From Turritopsis dohrnii (lineage: Eukaryota; Cnidaria; Hydrozoa; Anthoathecata; Oceaniidae): a DNA stretch of 64,000 nucleotides. Numbering within the stretch: the first letter of the stretch is position 1; each line of letters opens with the position of its first letter. Shown here piece after piece: positions 21,686-33,271 of this stretch. The notes under the pieces were generated by a model, which saw only the letters and a list, made by a program, of their open reading frames with translations, had not been told where the DNA came from and searched no databases. The translations under genes and the position numbers were made by a program. The stretch lies in assembly GCA_027922465.2 (NCBI GenBank), contig BQMF02000605.1:62001-126000 (forward strand), given 5' to 3'.

Positions 21686-22962
21686 TCGACAAATATTTAG
21701 TATTTACTGAAATTGAGATAATGAATCTCATCTTTACTGTGGAGTTTTTATATAGGTTTTACAGTTGTTTTATGCTTAAAGAAACTTTGAATCACTAGTT
21801 TATTTTACAGCTTTGACAAGATACAGTATGTTTTGTTATTTTTATTTTTCTGTTAATCCAATATACATTGTTTATTCTTGCTTCATATTTTGTTTTGCTT
21901 TGTTGTTGTTTTATTTAAAGTTTATAAAGGTTTTTGTCCGTGCAGCTTCGCTTAGTTTTTTTTCTAATCATTTTGTTAAGTTATCTTCCGTTCAGCATTT
22001 AAGGAATATAAAAATTTAAAACTGAATTTTTTCTCTTTGTCTTCATATAGACATATATAGTTAATATATAGTTTTGGCGCAAAAAGATGCACCAAAATAA
22101 AACTGCACCAAATTTACAGTGAGCTGATTAAACGTTTTGTTTATTAACTCTGAACTTTATCATTTTGTAATTACCTTAAGTGAAGAAGTTTTGGCGCAAA
22201 AAATTGCACCAAATTTACAGTGAGCTGTACCAAATATATACATCTTTTCTTCGAAAAACATAAAAATAGTCTAAAATTAGTGTAATTTTTGACCAAGAAG
22301 TCCAACTTGCGCCAAATTTAAAATAATCTTGGCTGTGCAAAATCAAACCAAAATTTCTTCATTTAGGTATTTTGCCAAACTCATATTTTCATTTGGGCAG
22401 TTTCTCTATTTGAGCCTTAAATTGAAATTATTTTCACTTTAAAAATATAGAATGAAAAGTTTAGAAAGGGTCGTTTACTTTTAGCATTTTGCATGGAATT
22501 TTTACTCCATATTTTAAGGTTAATGCTACTAATTTTAGATAATATGTGTGGTTCCTTAGTATTTAATCCTAAATTTCAGATGTAAATATTTGCTGCTAGT
22601 TATTGTATCATACTTATATAACCATTTCATTTGTTTAGTTGTCTCTTGTCTGCTTATACCCCTGAGTGTTGACATCTTTTGTCCAATTTTTGAAACTAAT
22701 GACCTTTCATAACTACCGTTCTACTTAACTTTTTTGACTGAAGTTTTTATATTAAGCCTGCATAAAAAATTTTCAAATTCAAAAATTTTCGAACAGCAAA
22801 ATACCAATACCGACAAATAAAAAAACCCATCAAAATACATGCTAATGGTCTTATTTTGAAAGGTCGGCGTAATAATTTCAGAGACCTCTAACGCCCGCCC
22901 TAATATCGCCACTCAAAAAATAATGCCATTTAAGGCCGGTGTAATAAGGATCGATAAGGTAA
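21686..22962. other. Intergenic with a short direct repeat
   Basis: The phrase ttttggcgcaaaaa + ttgcaccaaatttacagtga occurs at about 22073-22122 (with an insertion) and 22189-22228, a diverged direct duplication. Near 22880-22945 short cgcccgccctaatatcgcc / ggccggtgtaataagg words resemble the ends of the GC-rich element families. No gene is seen. Confidence 0.5.
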
Positions 22963-23199
22963 ATACACCTTTCCCGTAATTGATTGCGCAATACTTTTTA
23001 CCATACTCAGCCTCGTTTTCGCAAAGGTTGATATGGTAACAGAATGGCACGGGACTCATTTCAGTAATGAGCAATTAGTGTTTGATTGTGATAGTGTTAA
23101 TGATTGAGCACGGGAGATTCGGTTGTCATGGTATAGCATATTGAAAACGAGGTAGAGCATGATAAAAATATTGCGCAATCAATTACGGGAAAGGTGTAT
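22963..23199. mobile_element. MITE with TAA target duplication (Harbinger-type)
   Basis: Inverted ends atacacctttcccgtaattg and caattacgggaaaggtgtat, continuing through attgcgcaata and cctcgttttcg / cgaaaacgagg with small interruptions. TAA directly flanks both ends (22960-22962, 23200-23202), as expected for PIF/Harbinger elements. 237 bp, no coding capacity. Confidence 0.85.
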
Positions 23200-23229
23200 T
23201 AAAGTTCTGAAACATTTGTAAGTTTCAAA

Positions 23230-23668
23230 TACCGTATTCTCTCTAATAAGCGCCCGGGCGCTTATAATTTTTTTTAGAAATTAGGGGGGCGCTTATTAGA
23301 GAGGGGCGCCAATTGGAGAGGGGCGCTTATAAAAAAATTTTAAAATGGTCATGCTAGCTGTGAACGAGGCATTGCTTTTTTTCCATAAAAGAGTAAAAAC
23401 AACTGTATTTTTCATGGCAACGAAATAAGATTTTGTACTTATAACTTAAATTTAGACATCACAAAAACATAGCCTTCCGTTTCTATAACAGAATATTCGT
23501 GTTTGGTTCAAAGTTCTAATTACCGTCCGGGCGCTTATAAATTTCTGAGTAATGTCTAGTCACTCTATAAGCGCCCGGACGCTTATTGGAGAGGGGCGCT
23601 TATAAAAATATTTTTGACTAGAAGGGGGCGCTTATTAGAGAGGGGCGCTAGTTAGAGAGAAAACGGTA
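23230..23668 (-). mobile_element. Family C DNA element, copy 2 (uninterrupted)
   Basis: taccgtattctctctaataa at 23230 and agagagaaaacggta ending at 23668 form the inverted ends, each followed by ggggcgcttattagaga-type iterations. It is 439 bp and inverted relative to copy 1. It carries no insertion at the site where copy 1 holds the family B element. Confidence 0.9.
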
Positions 23669-24640
23669 TGCAGATTTTACCTTTTGGGAATGCATAGTTC
23701 AACGAATTAAGAGTTGTCAATTTATATAAGCGTTCACCCTTCAAGATTGAACATTTTAAAGCATGACCCAGCATGGTTGGGGGGAGGTTTACCTAACCTA
23801 CTTTTCCGCGAGTGAGAAGAAAAAGCATAAGCGTATTTTTCGACGCAATTCCAACACATAAATTTGTTATTATATCACATTTTATTTTAAAATTTCGAAT
23901 TAAAATATCTACAAATAACCCTTAGTTTTCACGCTCCTCGGCCTGTCTCAGATGTCTACAAACTCTAGAAATGTAGAGTAAAAGTATATAATACAGTTAA
24001 AATGAAAAAACATAGCAAAATAAAAAACACCTATTCTTCAGGCAGTAAAGCTTAAAGTCGTGACCTGTTGCAGCCATGCGGCTTGTTTTTTTTTTGAAAA
24101 AGTTTTTTTTTTCTTTTGGCTCTTACAGAATTTCTTTAAAAAATCTTATTTTAAGTATAAAAATACGTATCCATGGTTTTAGTTTACACATTTCTTTTGT
24201 TTGTAGCAAATACTTTCTGATATTACTTGTTAAGCCTTATTTACACTTTTTGAAAGGTATATTAGCATCAGTGTGACATAGGACTAAGAGATAACAAAAA
24301 GTAACAAGACTTTGTTTGTTTTTGTTTCCGTTGTATAGGCTTGCAATGTATAGCTTGCTGCGTGTACAAATTGGAATGCTTGAGCGCGGGGGCATTTTTA
24401 GCTAAAGCTACATGCTAGTATAAATGAAGATTATTCTGAGAGAACAATTGAAAAACAGAAGGAGTTATTCTCGAAAGCAAAAGAATTACGAAAGCAAGGT
24501 AAGTATACAAAAGTCGTTTATAAGACACTTTTTGTAAGTGGTAGAAAAGGAAATGCTGCGCAGGGAGGATCTGTATGAGTATAAATATCTTTTGAACAAC
24601 ATATATATATAGTTAAATATATTTCTAAATACACAAATTA
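23669..24640. other. Intergenic; part is repeated at 43 kb
   Basis: actaagagataacaaaaagt at 24282 and gtgtacaaattggaatgctt with aaagctacatgctagta to 24420 recur at about 42989 and 43259-43317. The block may be an old element or a 5' portion of the LINE that follows. No gene is seen otherwise. Confidence 0.5.
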
Positions 24641-27105
24641 ACTCAATTAAAATGGAACAAACAGAAGAATTTGAAAAAGGGTTTTTAAATCCTTTTCTAC
24701 GAAAAGGCTCAATTTTCAAAGATATTCATGATCCAGACCTTAACTTCTTTGATGAACTTAATTTGGAAACACCCTACATTTTACAGAATCAGGTCAAAAA
24801 TACGTTGGAGAAAGTAATCCAAAAAGATAGTCTAACTATGTTTCATATGAATATAAGAAGCATAAAGAAAAATTTTGCTCGTTTAACTACTATATTCAAA
24901 ATAAAGACTCCGTACAAATAAAAAAACGTCTCTATAAGAAATCCTCTAGAATTAATTTCAAAAAAGATTTAGAACGTACAAACTGGGGCTTTCTCGATAA
25001 GCTTTTAAATGCTAATGCTCAATATGAAGGTTTAATTGAAGTTTTTACTGAACTCTATAACAAACACTTTCCAATTATAGAATTTTCATATAAGCCAAAA
25101 GATCTTAAGTCACCATGGATCTCAAGAGGCCTCAAAAAATCCTCCAAAACAAAGCAAAAACTTTACGTTAAATATCTTAAAACCAAAACAGATCACGCGG
25201 AAAATGAGTATAAAGCGTACAAAAACCTATTTGAAAAACTGAAACGAAAAGCCAAAACAAACTACTATAAAAATAAAATTGACAAGTATAAATATAACAA
25301 CAAAAAAACTTGGGATATAATGAAAGAAATTACTGGAAAATGTCAGACAAATTCAAATTCTTTACCAAACATGATTGAAACGGATGACGGAACCCTTTAT
25401 GATAAAAAAGAAATCGCAGAAAAATTCAATTCCTTTTTTGCAAATATAGGCCCAAGATTAGCAGAAAAGATTCCAATAACAAAAACATTTGAAGACTATC
25501 TGAAAGAAAGTGATTCAAGATTAGAAAATAAAGAAATTACTCTTCACGAATTTGAACTTGCCTATAAGAGCTTAAGTAGAAACAAGGCAACTTCAAAAAT
25601 TGCTTCCACAAAGGAGTTTTTCCCGAGCCCTTAAAGATAGCAAAAATTATACCTAGCTTCAAAACAGGTGAAAAAACAACTATAAACAACTATAGACCTA
25701 TATCTGTACCGCCAGCTTTTTCAAAGATTTTAGAAAAAATCCTATATAATAGAATTTACGATCATCTAACCTCAAAAGATTTACTCTTCCATAAACAATT
25801 TGGCTTTCAGAAAAATGTATCTACAGAGCATGCAATACTTCAACTGGTTAATGACATCACTGAATCTTTTAACAATGGAAAATATACACTTGGAATATTC
25901 ATTGATTTGTCAAAAGCATTTGATACAGCTGATTATAAAATTTTGCTTAAAAAACTTAAATACTATGGCATTAGAGGAAATCCATACAATATTTTGAAAA
26001 ATTACCTTACAAATCGAAGACAACATGTGACTTATGGTAGCAATAACATCACTAAAGCATTAAACTTAACATGCGGAGTACCCCAGGGTTCAATATTAGG
26101 TCCTTTACTATTTTTGATATATGATTTTGTAAATTGTTCGCCAATACTGAAACCAGTTATGTTGGCTGACGATACAAATCTGTTCCTTTTGGACAATGAT
26201 ATTCCTAAACTTTTTAATAACATGAACAAAGAATTAAAAGATGTCGCCTTGTGGTTTCAGGTAAATAAATTATCTTAAAATGCTAAGAAAACAAACTTTA
26301 CACTTTTCCATACTTCCAAGAAAAAAAATGCAATAGAACTAAATCTTCCACTATTAGAAATAAATAACACAAAAATAACCAGACAAACAGTCACAAAGTT
26401 TCTTGGAATTTACGTAGATGAAAATCTGACATGGACGAATCAAATTGAGTACGTGCACTCAAAAGTATCCAAAGGAATTGGCGCATTATATAAAGCTAAA
26501 ACCATTTTGAACAAACATCTATTAAAGCAACTTTATTATTCTTTTGTACATAGTCATTTAAGCTATGCAAATGTAATATGGGCTAGCACACAAAAAAGTA
26601 AACTAACATCTCTTTTTCAACGTCAGAAGCATGCCATTATACACAATATAGATCGTTTTACTCATACAAAGCCTCTCTTTGCAGAATCCTCCATACCAAC
26701 ATTATACGAACTTAACATTTTCCAAACTCTAATTTTTATGTTAAAGTGCAAAACGAAGCAATCACCATCTGTTTTTCATAGTCTTTACACGCTCAAACCC
26801 CAACACAAATATACAACTCGAAATTCAAGAATTTTGCTTAAGCCGTGTTCAAAAATAAGCTCAGTCAATTTAATATTTCATATCGTGGACCACACTTGTG
26901 GAATGCTCTCGTTTCATCATCGAATTCTCTTTCAGATATTGAATATGTTCCTCAATTTAAGAAATTATTAAAAACAATCAAATTTGAAAATATCCTTCAA
27001 TATTTTTTATCAATTTTCAAGTCAAGTCCAGTTATATACTTATTCCCTTTTAACATTTTGATACAATTGTTAAAGATTGTAACAATTACGCTGTGTAGTT
27101 AAACG
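24641..27105 (+). mobile_element. Non-LTR retrotransposon (LINE, CR1/jockey-like), broken
   Basis: ORF2-like coding sequence on the plus strand. It starts around ATG 24652 and reaches only the first endonuclease block (TMFHMNIRSIKKNFARL, from 24835). It then jumps directly to the linker before the reverse transcriptase (DLKSPWISRGLKKSSKTKQ at ~25102), so most of the endonuclease is deleted. RT blocks follow: NNYRPISVPPAFSKILEKIL, HKQFGFQKNVSTEHAIL, GIFIDLSKAFDTADYKILL, CGVPQGSILGPLLFLIYDF and MLADDTNLFLL, the catalytic box with Leu before ADD instead of Phe/Tyr. The thumb and C-terminal region run 26280-27100. Stops and frame changes occur near 24920, 25634 and 26278 and again after 26900. 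The element is therefore inactive. LINE clade is a guess from the RT blocks. Confidence 0.85.
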
Positions 27106-27162
27106 GTTCTCGACGATAAGATCATTTATGATCTTCTACGAGTTTCCCGTGTTACTTGAAAC

Positions 27163-28717
27163 CATGGACGTACAGTGTGTCCACGAGAAAGTGGGCACCT
27201 AACTTTCAATAAGTATATCTTTTGTTTTTCGTCCTTGTTTTTTTCAATTTTTATATTGACAGAAAGAAAAATTTTTGCTCTTTCTAAATATACGACCTTT
27301 TTCATAGAAAAAACAAATTTTCGGGAAATATAATCGATTTTACCATGAAACCATGACATTAAATCAATAATGATCAATTAACGCTTGCTTGAATAGGAGT
27401 TAATGACTCGATTAGCATGGGAAATCATATAAAACTAAAATATTGTAATAAAGCTACGTTTATACAAGGGAAACTTTACGTTTTTACAAGCTTGAAACAT
27501 GAAGTTTCATTTCTAAAACTTTTTTACAAAGATTTAAGAACTTTGAAAGGTGCTTTTTGATGGTGGATTTCTACCCAGAAACTGCTGTCTAAAAGCCTGA
27601 CTAACAGCTACATAACTTTTTGACTCATGAAACTTTCTTCTTATGATTGAATGAATTTCATAAAACGTTTGTTTTCTCGCCTATAAAGATTTTGGCAATG
27701 CTTTAGGAATATGAAATTATTAAATCATAATAAAAAATTTAAGAAATACACAATGAAAAAAAGTTTGTGCCTTCTAAAAAAAATTCGTGACAAAATTAGC
27801 ACAACACCACCAACAGCGGTTGTTTCAACGAAACAAAAGGCTAATTGCTCGTTAAAAGTCTGTTTTATTGATCATTACAAAATTAACAACCGTATCGAAA
27901 CAAAAAAAACTTAATATTCTTTAAAATAAAAATTTCTATAAGTAACAACTTTTTGGAAAGCTCAAAAAATCCTCTATCCAACGGTATAAAAACCGCATTG
28001 CATTGTTGAAAATTCGAAAAGTTATTTGTGTTTTAAACAAGGTGCCCACTTTCTGGTGGACACACTGTATAAAAAGAGAAGGACTTACAACATTTATAAA
28101 TCTATTCAAACAAACCTCGTCTCGGTTTATTGAAATTTTCACAAAAGCAGTTTTGAAACTCCCTCAAGTGCTGTTAAAAATACATGTTTCCATTGGCTTC
28201 CATGAATGTAATAACCAACCAGAAATGAATTTAAAGATTTTATGATTATTTTGAAGCCAGGTTTTAAACTTTGATTCCTCATGACTTCCTATAGTCTCAA
28301 ACATGAAATTTTCAGAGTTGAATGAAAAAGCATTCTTCTTTCTGTATATTCTCAGGCATCACCCAGGCGTCTTTCAAAGTACTGAATCTTTGCATATGAT
28401 TATATACACAAAATACTTTCTAACTCCGAGAAATTTATATTAATTCCAATTCAACATTTTAAAAAAAGGTTGAGTGGAAGTATTGTGATACTCAGGAATA
28501 TTGCTGATGCATCTGCAAATCGTATGTTCTCTCAATTCGTTGGTTTTCCACATCGGATTAAACCTAAAGCGTCGTATAAACCCGACCATGTGACCGGAAA
28601 TCCAGTGAAATGCGGGGCGAGGATTACATCAAAGAAATACCGACCGAATAGATTTTAATAATAGAAATGAAAGGCTTTAGTATTAGTTGTGAGTCCTTCT
28701 CTTTTTATACGTCCATG
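27163..28717. mobile_element. Outer inverted-end element hosting a mariner-like insertion
   Basis: The left end catggacgta...taaaaagagaaggactta (interrupted by the inner element) is the inverse complement of the right end gagtccttctctttttatac + gtccatg ending at 28717. Without the insertion the element would be about 660 bp. The interior has a 62-codon open frame at 28470-28658 that I do not recognise. Confidence 0.65.
27173..28067. mobile_element. Tc1/mariner-type non-autonomous element, TA target duplication
   Basis: Inverted ends cagtgtgtccacgagaaagt + gggcacc and ggtgcccactttctggtgga + cacactg, flanked by TA on both sides (27171-27172, 28068-28069). The right end of the host element preserves the empty site (acgtataaaaag on the inverse strand), proving the TA duplication. 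The 895-bp interior has no intact transposase. Confidence 0.85.
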
Positions 28718-28868
28718 TTGAAACAATATGTACAAGGACGATCTATATTTCAGATAGTTTATGTAAACATTCTTATATATCTACTATATATATGATAAAG
28801 ACTATATTTCATTGAAAATTTTTTAACAGTTACGGACTTGTAATGTTTCTTAACTAAAAATATATCAA
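28718..28868. other. Spacer between transposons
   Basis: AT-rich with tatatat runs; nothing recognised. Confidence 0.4.
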
Positions 28869-29345
28869 TCAACTCAAATATAAGAGATGCGAATAAAAAA
28901 GAGAATAGTAAACAGATTTAGTAATTTCAACAGAAGAAAAATGTCTAAGTTTAAATATGACACCTACTGCAATATTTGATTTTCTACATATATTTTCAGT
29001 GTGTTTGTTCCAAGAAAGGACCTCATTTATTGTTAGACCTACGTATTTGATATATTTGCTTTGCTCTATTTTTTCGGGACACAGACGATTGGGATTACGG
29101 AATAAAATAAATTCGGTTTTGGCAACATTTAGTGAAAGCTTGTTTGCATTTAGCCATTTTGCAATAAGTTTTAGTTCAAAATTGACGACACTTTCGATTT
29201 CTCCTGCCCTTTTACTAGCAGCAATAAGATTAGTATCATCTGCAAAATGATGAGTTATTAAAAATTCCATGTAGGTCATTTATGTAAATTAAGAATAAAA
29301 GAGGCCCAAGACTTGATCCTTGGGGCACTTCAAATAATAAAATCG
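28869..29345 (-). pseudogene. LINE reverse-transcriptase fragment
   Basis: On the minus strand, from about 29340: EVPQGSSLGPLLFLIYINDL, then after a frame change HFADDTNLIAASKRAGEIE with the intact FADD catalytic box, WLNANKLSLNVAKTEFILF, and the thumb segment SWNKHTENICRKSNIAVGVI. Both ends are truncated: upstream RT blocks and endonuclease are absent. A different copy from the 24.6-kb LINE. Confidence 0.85.
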
Positions 29346-29540
29346 GTTTTTGACTTTACACCTGAAATTTTAGCAAATTGTTTTCTGTTTTTAAGAAAAA
29401 GCCGTAGCCAGGTGACTTTTCATTTGTTGTCATTACAACGTTATTTTCGGTGATTTGACCGTTGCACAACATCCATACAACGTCATTTTTGGTTATTTTT
29501 AATCTTCTGGAATACAACGTCGAAACAACGTCTTTGTGCT
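29346..29540. other. Repeat-like sequence with aacgtc/aacgtt words
   Basis: The stretch holds five spaced acaacgt-type words (e.g. cattacaacgttatt, catacaacgtcatt, aatacaacgtcgaaacaacg). No ends or gene found. Confidence 0.35.
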
Positions 29541-30500
29541 TACTGGGAAAGAAGCCAAAAAGTAAATTGGTCAAATGAATTACTTTCTTTCAATGTAAAC
29601 ATTACTGATGCTGTTTTTTAATAACGAAAATGCGTGAAGAGAAAGAACGACACAGTTTTTGTTTGAACGTTAATTTTGAGAAGATTAAGCCAATGATTTG
29701 TTACAACAGCTACACAATATTTGTTCGGACGATAATTCTAAGAGGATTAAGTCAATTAATATTCTTTAAATATAAAAAATGTCATTAATCCACAATTAAT
29801 TGCGGACAATTATTTCCCTTGATACTATCAGTACAACATGCGCCGACACTTTAAGACTTAAGTTGTCTTGTTGTCAAAGTAAATTCCTTTAAGTTTATAG
29901 GACATATCTTTGTGCTGCTTAGTTAGGACCACAACAGAACAACATAATTCAACGTGTTGATGTTCATTTGATACAAGAATAGAAACAAACCACCAAGGGA
30001 AATGTTTGAGTTGAAACATTACGGTGATTGATGGTATTTCAGAGCGGAATATATGTCAAGTTACACATTTTTAGTTCGAACCATAATTCTAAGAGGATTA
30101 ACTCAATTATTTGATTGCAGCTCAATTAATAAAAATCATTTAATTGGCCGTCAAGAAACTTCAAAATCACTTTTACTGGACCACTGGACTATATCTTCCA
30201 TGTAATCACATTACGCCCCAGTAATAGTATAGCTAGTGGCAGGTAGAGAATCACCGTTTGTTAAGAATTTTTTTTAAACATGATCTGATCAAAAAAACTA
30301 CATTCGTTCAATAAAAATAATTTTTAACCTATAATTAATTGCGGGTAGTTATTTCCCCTGATACTGTCAGCACCAATTTTGAGCTAGTCAAGAATGTACA
30401 GCCAGATCACGAATTCATCAAAAATTTCCAGCGAAAGTATTATTTACTTTTAGTGGTGCCAAACATTTGCAAGACTATTTCATGAAATATTAGAACTAAC
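29541..30500 (+). repeat. Segmental repeat unit upstream of peptide gene 2
   Basis: Counterpart of 13741-14600 and 16266-17840: gaagccaaaaagtaaatt, gattaagccaatgatttgtt, gcgga.aattatttcccttgat, aacaacataattcaacgt, tcttccatgtaatcacatta, and finally ttgcaagactatttcatgaa. The order is preserved although indels are frequent. Confidence 0.7.
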
Positions 30501-30600
30501 AATGAATAGATTTTCAATTGAATAGAAATTTGATTCCATATGTATCTAGACTTCTAATCATCACATAGTTAACATCGTTATGCGGCTTACGATCTATAGT

Positions 30601-30758
30601 AGATTGATGAGATCCAGTAGGATATTGAGAAGCATTAATTACAGCAATGCATTGTGGCCTTACCTTTGTTATGCCAGATCAAACATCAACTGGAGGAATG
30701 GCATTACTTCATTCGTTGCTTAATTTGGAACGAACTCGGTAATTCAAGAAAATAAGCA
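30601..30758 (+). promoter_or_regulatory. Conserved upstream block of secreted peptide gene 2
   Basis: Aligns with 11844-12002 before paralogue 1: gattgatgagatcc, attaattacagcaatgcatt, acatcaactggaggaatggc, caagaaaataagcaATG. Likely core promoter and 5' UTR; no consensus TATA box. Confidence 0.55.
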
Positions 30759-31411
30759 ATGAAGAGCATAGCTGCGTTCATATTTTTATCGTTCCTTATA
30801 TCAATGGCATATAGTAGTTCCAACGGGAATGGTGAGGAAATTCTTCATAATATGTGAGTAATTCACAATCTTAAAACAAACAGCTTCCACGATTGAAAAC
30901 GCACTTTTAATTATAGAACTGGAACAGTGGAAGTGCGCTGTAGGCATAATACCTTGCATCGACCGAGATGAAAGAACATTTAAAAACTGGGAAAAAACCT
31001 TGAAAGACGAAAGAATCAGTGGTAAGACATCGAGAAAAACTAAACAATAGCTAGTAGTTCTGCCGAAAATTACTAAAACTCATAAGAGGAATTTTTTCAT
31101 ATACCTTCATCTTTACTATTGTTTTGACTTTTTTTTGTTCGTGTCATGGTTGTTTCAAAAAATCTTTCCATGTCGTAACTTTGAAGTTCAAGATCAAAAT
31201 GCATTCAATAGTACTAAGATAGCTTTCACTCGCTATTTGTTTATATAAATGCAAGTATACACAGAATAGCTTCGAGTGAAGTCTTGCATTGTCAGAATAA
31301 AATACTAATATTTATATCAGAATCGTCTTCAATAAAAATCTTTATATATTCTTCATAACAGATATTGCACAAAGAGTGATGACACGAATTCTTGAATCCA
31401 GAGAAAGATGA
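30759..31411 (+). CDS. Small secreted two-cysteine peptide, paralogue 2
   Basis: Three exons, 30759-30831, 30917-31021 and 31362-31411, both introns phase 1, in the same positions as paralogue 1. The 75-residue product has a signal peptide (MKSIAAFIFLSFLISMAYSS), a mature part with two cysteines six residues apart (CAVGIIPC), and the same charged tail (NWEKTLKDERIS, IAQRVMTRILESR). Divergence between paralogues is highest between the signal peptide and second cysteine and lowest in the last 35 residues, suggesting the C-terminal helix is the constrained, active part. Relative to paralogue 1 there is one extra base near 31403 that ends the protein three residues sooner. A 3' UTR exon may begin at 31891 (AATAAA 31947-31952). 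Family unknown. Confidence 0.72.
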
Positions 31412-31757
31412 TCACGAGTAGGTATTATTTGAGATTACTGCCGACATACACCATTTTGTAGGGTATATCGAGTGTATTTTATCATCCATGCTGTTAAGAA
31501 AAACATTTCCATTTCCATTGAAATTTCATTTTTAATTGACTTTATTCATAAATAATTTCAAAGTATCCATCGCCTCATTCCTAAGCACATAACTAAGACT
31601 ATTTGTGGGCGAATTTTCTGAAACGTTTTTCCCTTCAAGTTGCTGTCTATCTTTGCAAAAAGTTCAAAGGTCATTAATATCCAGTTAGAAAACGAAAACT
31701 TAACTTTTAAACGTCATGTAATTTTCTTACATACATTAACTATAGACTTTTTTTATG

Positions 31758-31851
31758 AAAAACAATTATTCGTAAGCAAAACTATCTGTTGACTATATAT
31801 CCACCTACATATAGTCAACAGAGAGTTTTGCTTACGAACGATTGTTTTTTA
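31758..31851. repeat. Hairpin, ~40-bp arms, in the 3' part of peptide gene 2
   Basis: aaacaattattcgtaagcaa + aactatctgttgactatat pairs with atatagtcaacagagagttt + tgcttacgaacgattgttt, with a short loop. It lies just before the proposed 3' UTR exon and has no counterpart in paralogue 1. Either a small fold-back element or a hairpin RNA. Confidence 0.7.
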
Positions 31852-32099
31852 TCCACCTATATATATATTACGTTTTTATTTTTATTCCAGCACTGAACAA
31901 TAATAATTGATGAAATATAAAAGATTCGCCGTAACATTACAATTAAAATAAAGGACGGATGAAGAACGTTATATTGTAGCACCTGATTTGTATTCTATTT
32001 GTAATTTACTTTCATTTCAAAACTGTCATCAAACTACGCTCTTCTTGTTGTGTTTTACCCTACTCACCATGTGATCCAAACTTTGTTGTTTCTGTCGTG

Positions 32100-32950
32100 A
32101 ATAGACGAGTATATTATTCCGCATTCTTTCGCTCTTTTGAACAAATCTAATGAATCATTTACATTAGAGACAAGCTGGACAATCGATAAGATAACAAAAA
32201 CGGATTAGATCTTGTCTCTGCATAAAAACTCGGTAGCATAAGCCATTTATAATGAAAATGGCTAAGAAAACAAAGTTTTTAAATTAATCAAAAAGTGAAC
32301 AACATAAATTTCCATGCACTTTTGACACGAGAAACAGTGGTGAATTATGACAGTCTGTTATTTGGAAGAATATAGTTTCAAAGAACTTTAATTGTAGGGT
32401 AAAGAGCATCTTTAGAAATATGAGTTTTAGCATCTTCAAAAATTCAAATATTTACTTAAGCATAGTTTAGGCTTTCTCTGGGAGAAAAACAGAAAATACT
32501 TTTATGACATAATTTATGAATATTATCATCAAAACTGCTACATAAATCAGAAATATAAGCTGAAACCTGTGTCGGTCACAGATTGATCTATGACCTATTT
32601 TTTCATTATATGAATATCATAAAATCATCAAAATATATAATTTCAGTATTCACACAACCTCTTTTACATTAACTTCAGTTAAGCTTGGTTCACATGGGTC
32701 ATGAAGTTATGAAAAACTTGTTGAATAACTTTTGCGATAAATATTTGAGTAGAATTTTCGTAAGTACCTGTTGACGTTCACACTGAAAACTTCAAGACGT
32801 AAATGTATGAAAGCAACTAGCTGTGAGATGTAGGAATGCTGGGATCGCTTCTTCGAGTTTGTTCACGAAAAAAAAGTTTTAAAGGAAAAGAGGAATAAAA
32901 AACGAAAACAAATACATTTATTTTCGTGAAAGAGTTTTGAAAAATTTCGC
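32100..32950. other. Intergenic, nothing identified
   Basis: No recognised gene or repeat. Confidence 0.5.
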
Positions 32951-32951
32951 G

Positions 32952-33271
32952 TAGATTAATTTTCTTTTTATGTAAGCGGAACTTATAATATCTTCAACTA
33001 ATGAATACGCCAGGTTTCAACGTTTCGAACTCCTCCGGTTCATTTTCAAGAATGATGTTTACAGTTAAACAGAAGACATTACATTGCATAAAAATTGACG
33101 TCATAAAAATAAATGATTAACAATAGCACAATAGCATATTTTGTGCTATTGTTAATTATTGTTATGCAATGTAGTGTCTTCTGTTTAACTGTAAATATCA
33201 TTCTTGAAAATGAACCGGAGGAGTTCGAAACGTTGAAACCTGGCGTATTTATTAATTGTAGATTAATTTTC
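32952..33271. repeat. Inverted-repeat insertion with a 14-bp target duplication
   Basis: gtagattaattttc flanks the insertion at 32952-32965 and 33258-33271; joining the flanks restores a smooth ttcgcgtagattaattttcg. Between them lie ~95-bp arms (gaatacgccaggtttcaacg ... acattacattgcataa, inverted from 33162 to about 33256) and a short central hairpin (aacaatagcac / gtgctattgtt). The 14-bp duplication is longer than that of common DNA transposons and recalls target-primed reverse transcription. Confidence 0.75.

Noticed and set aside
33020..33250. Possible hammerhead ribozyme, suggested by ggagttcgaaacg next to a stem
   Set aside because: The required CTGATGA core is not present in the right position.
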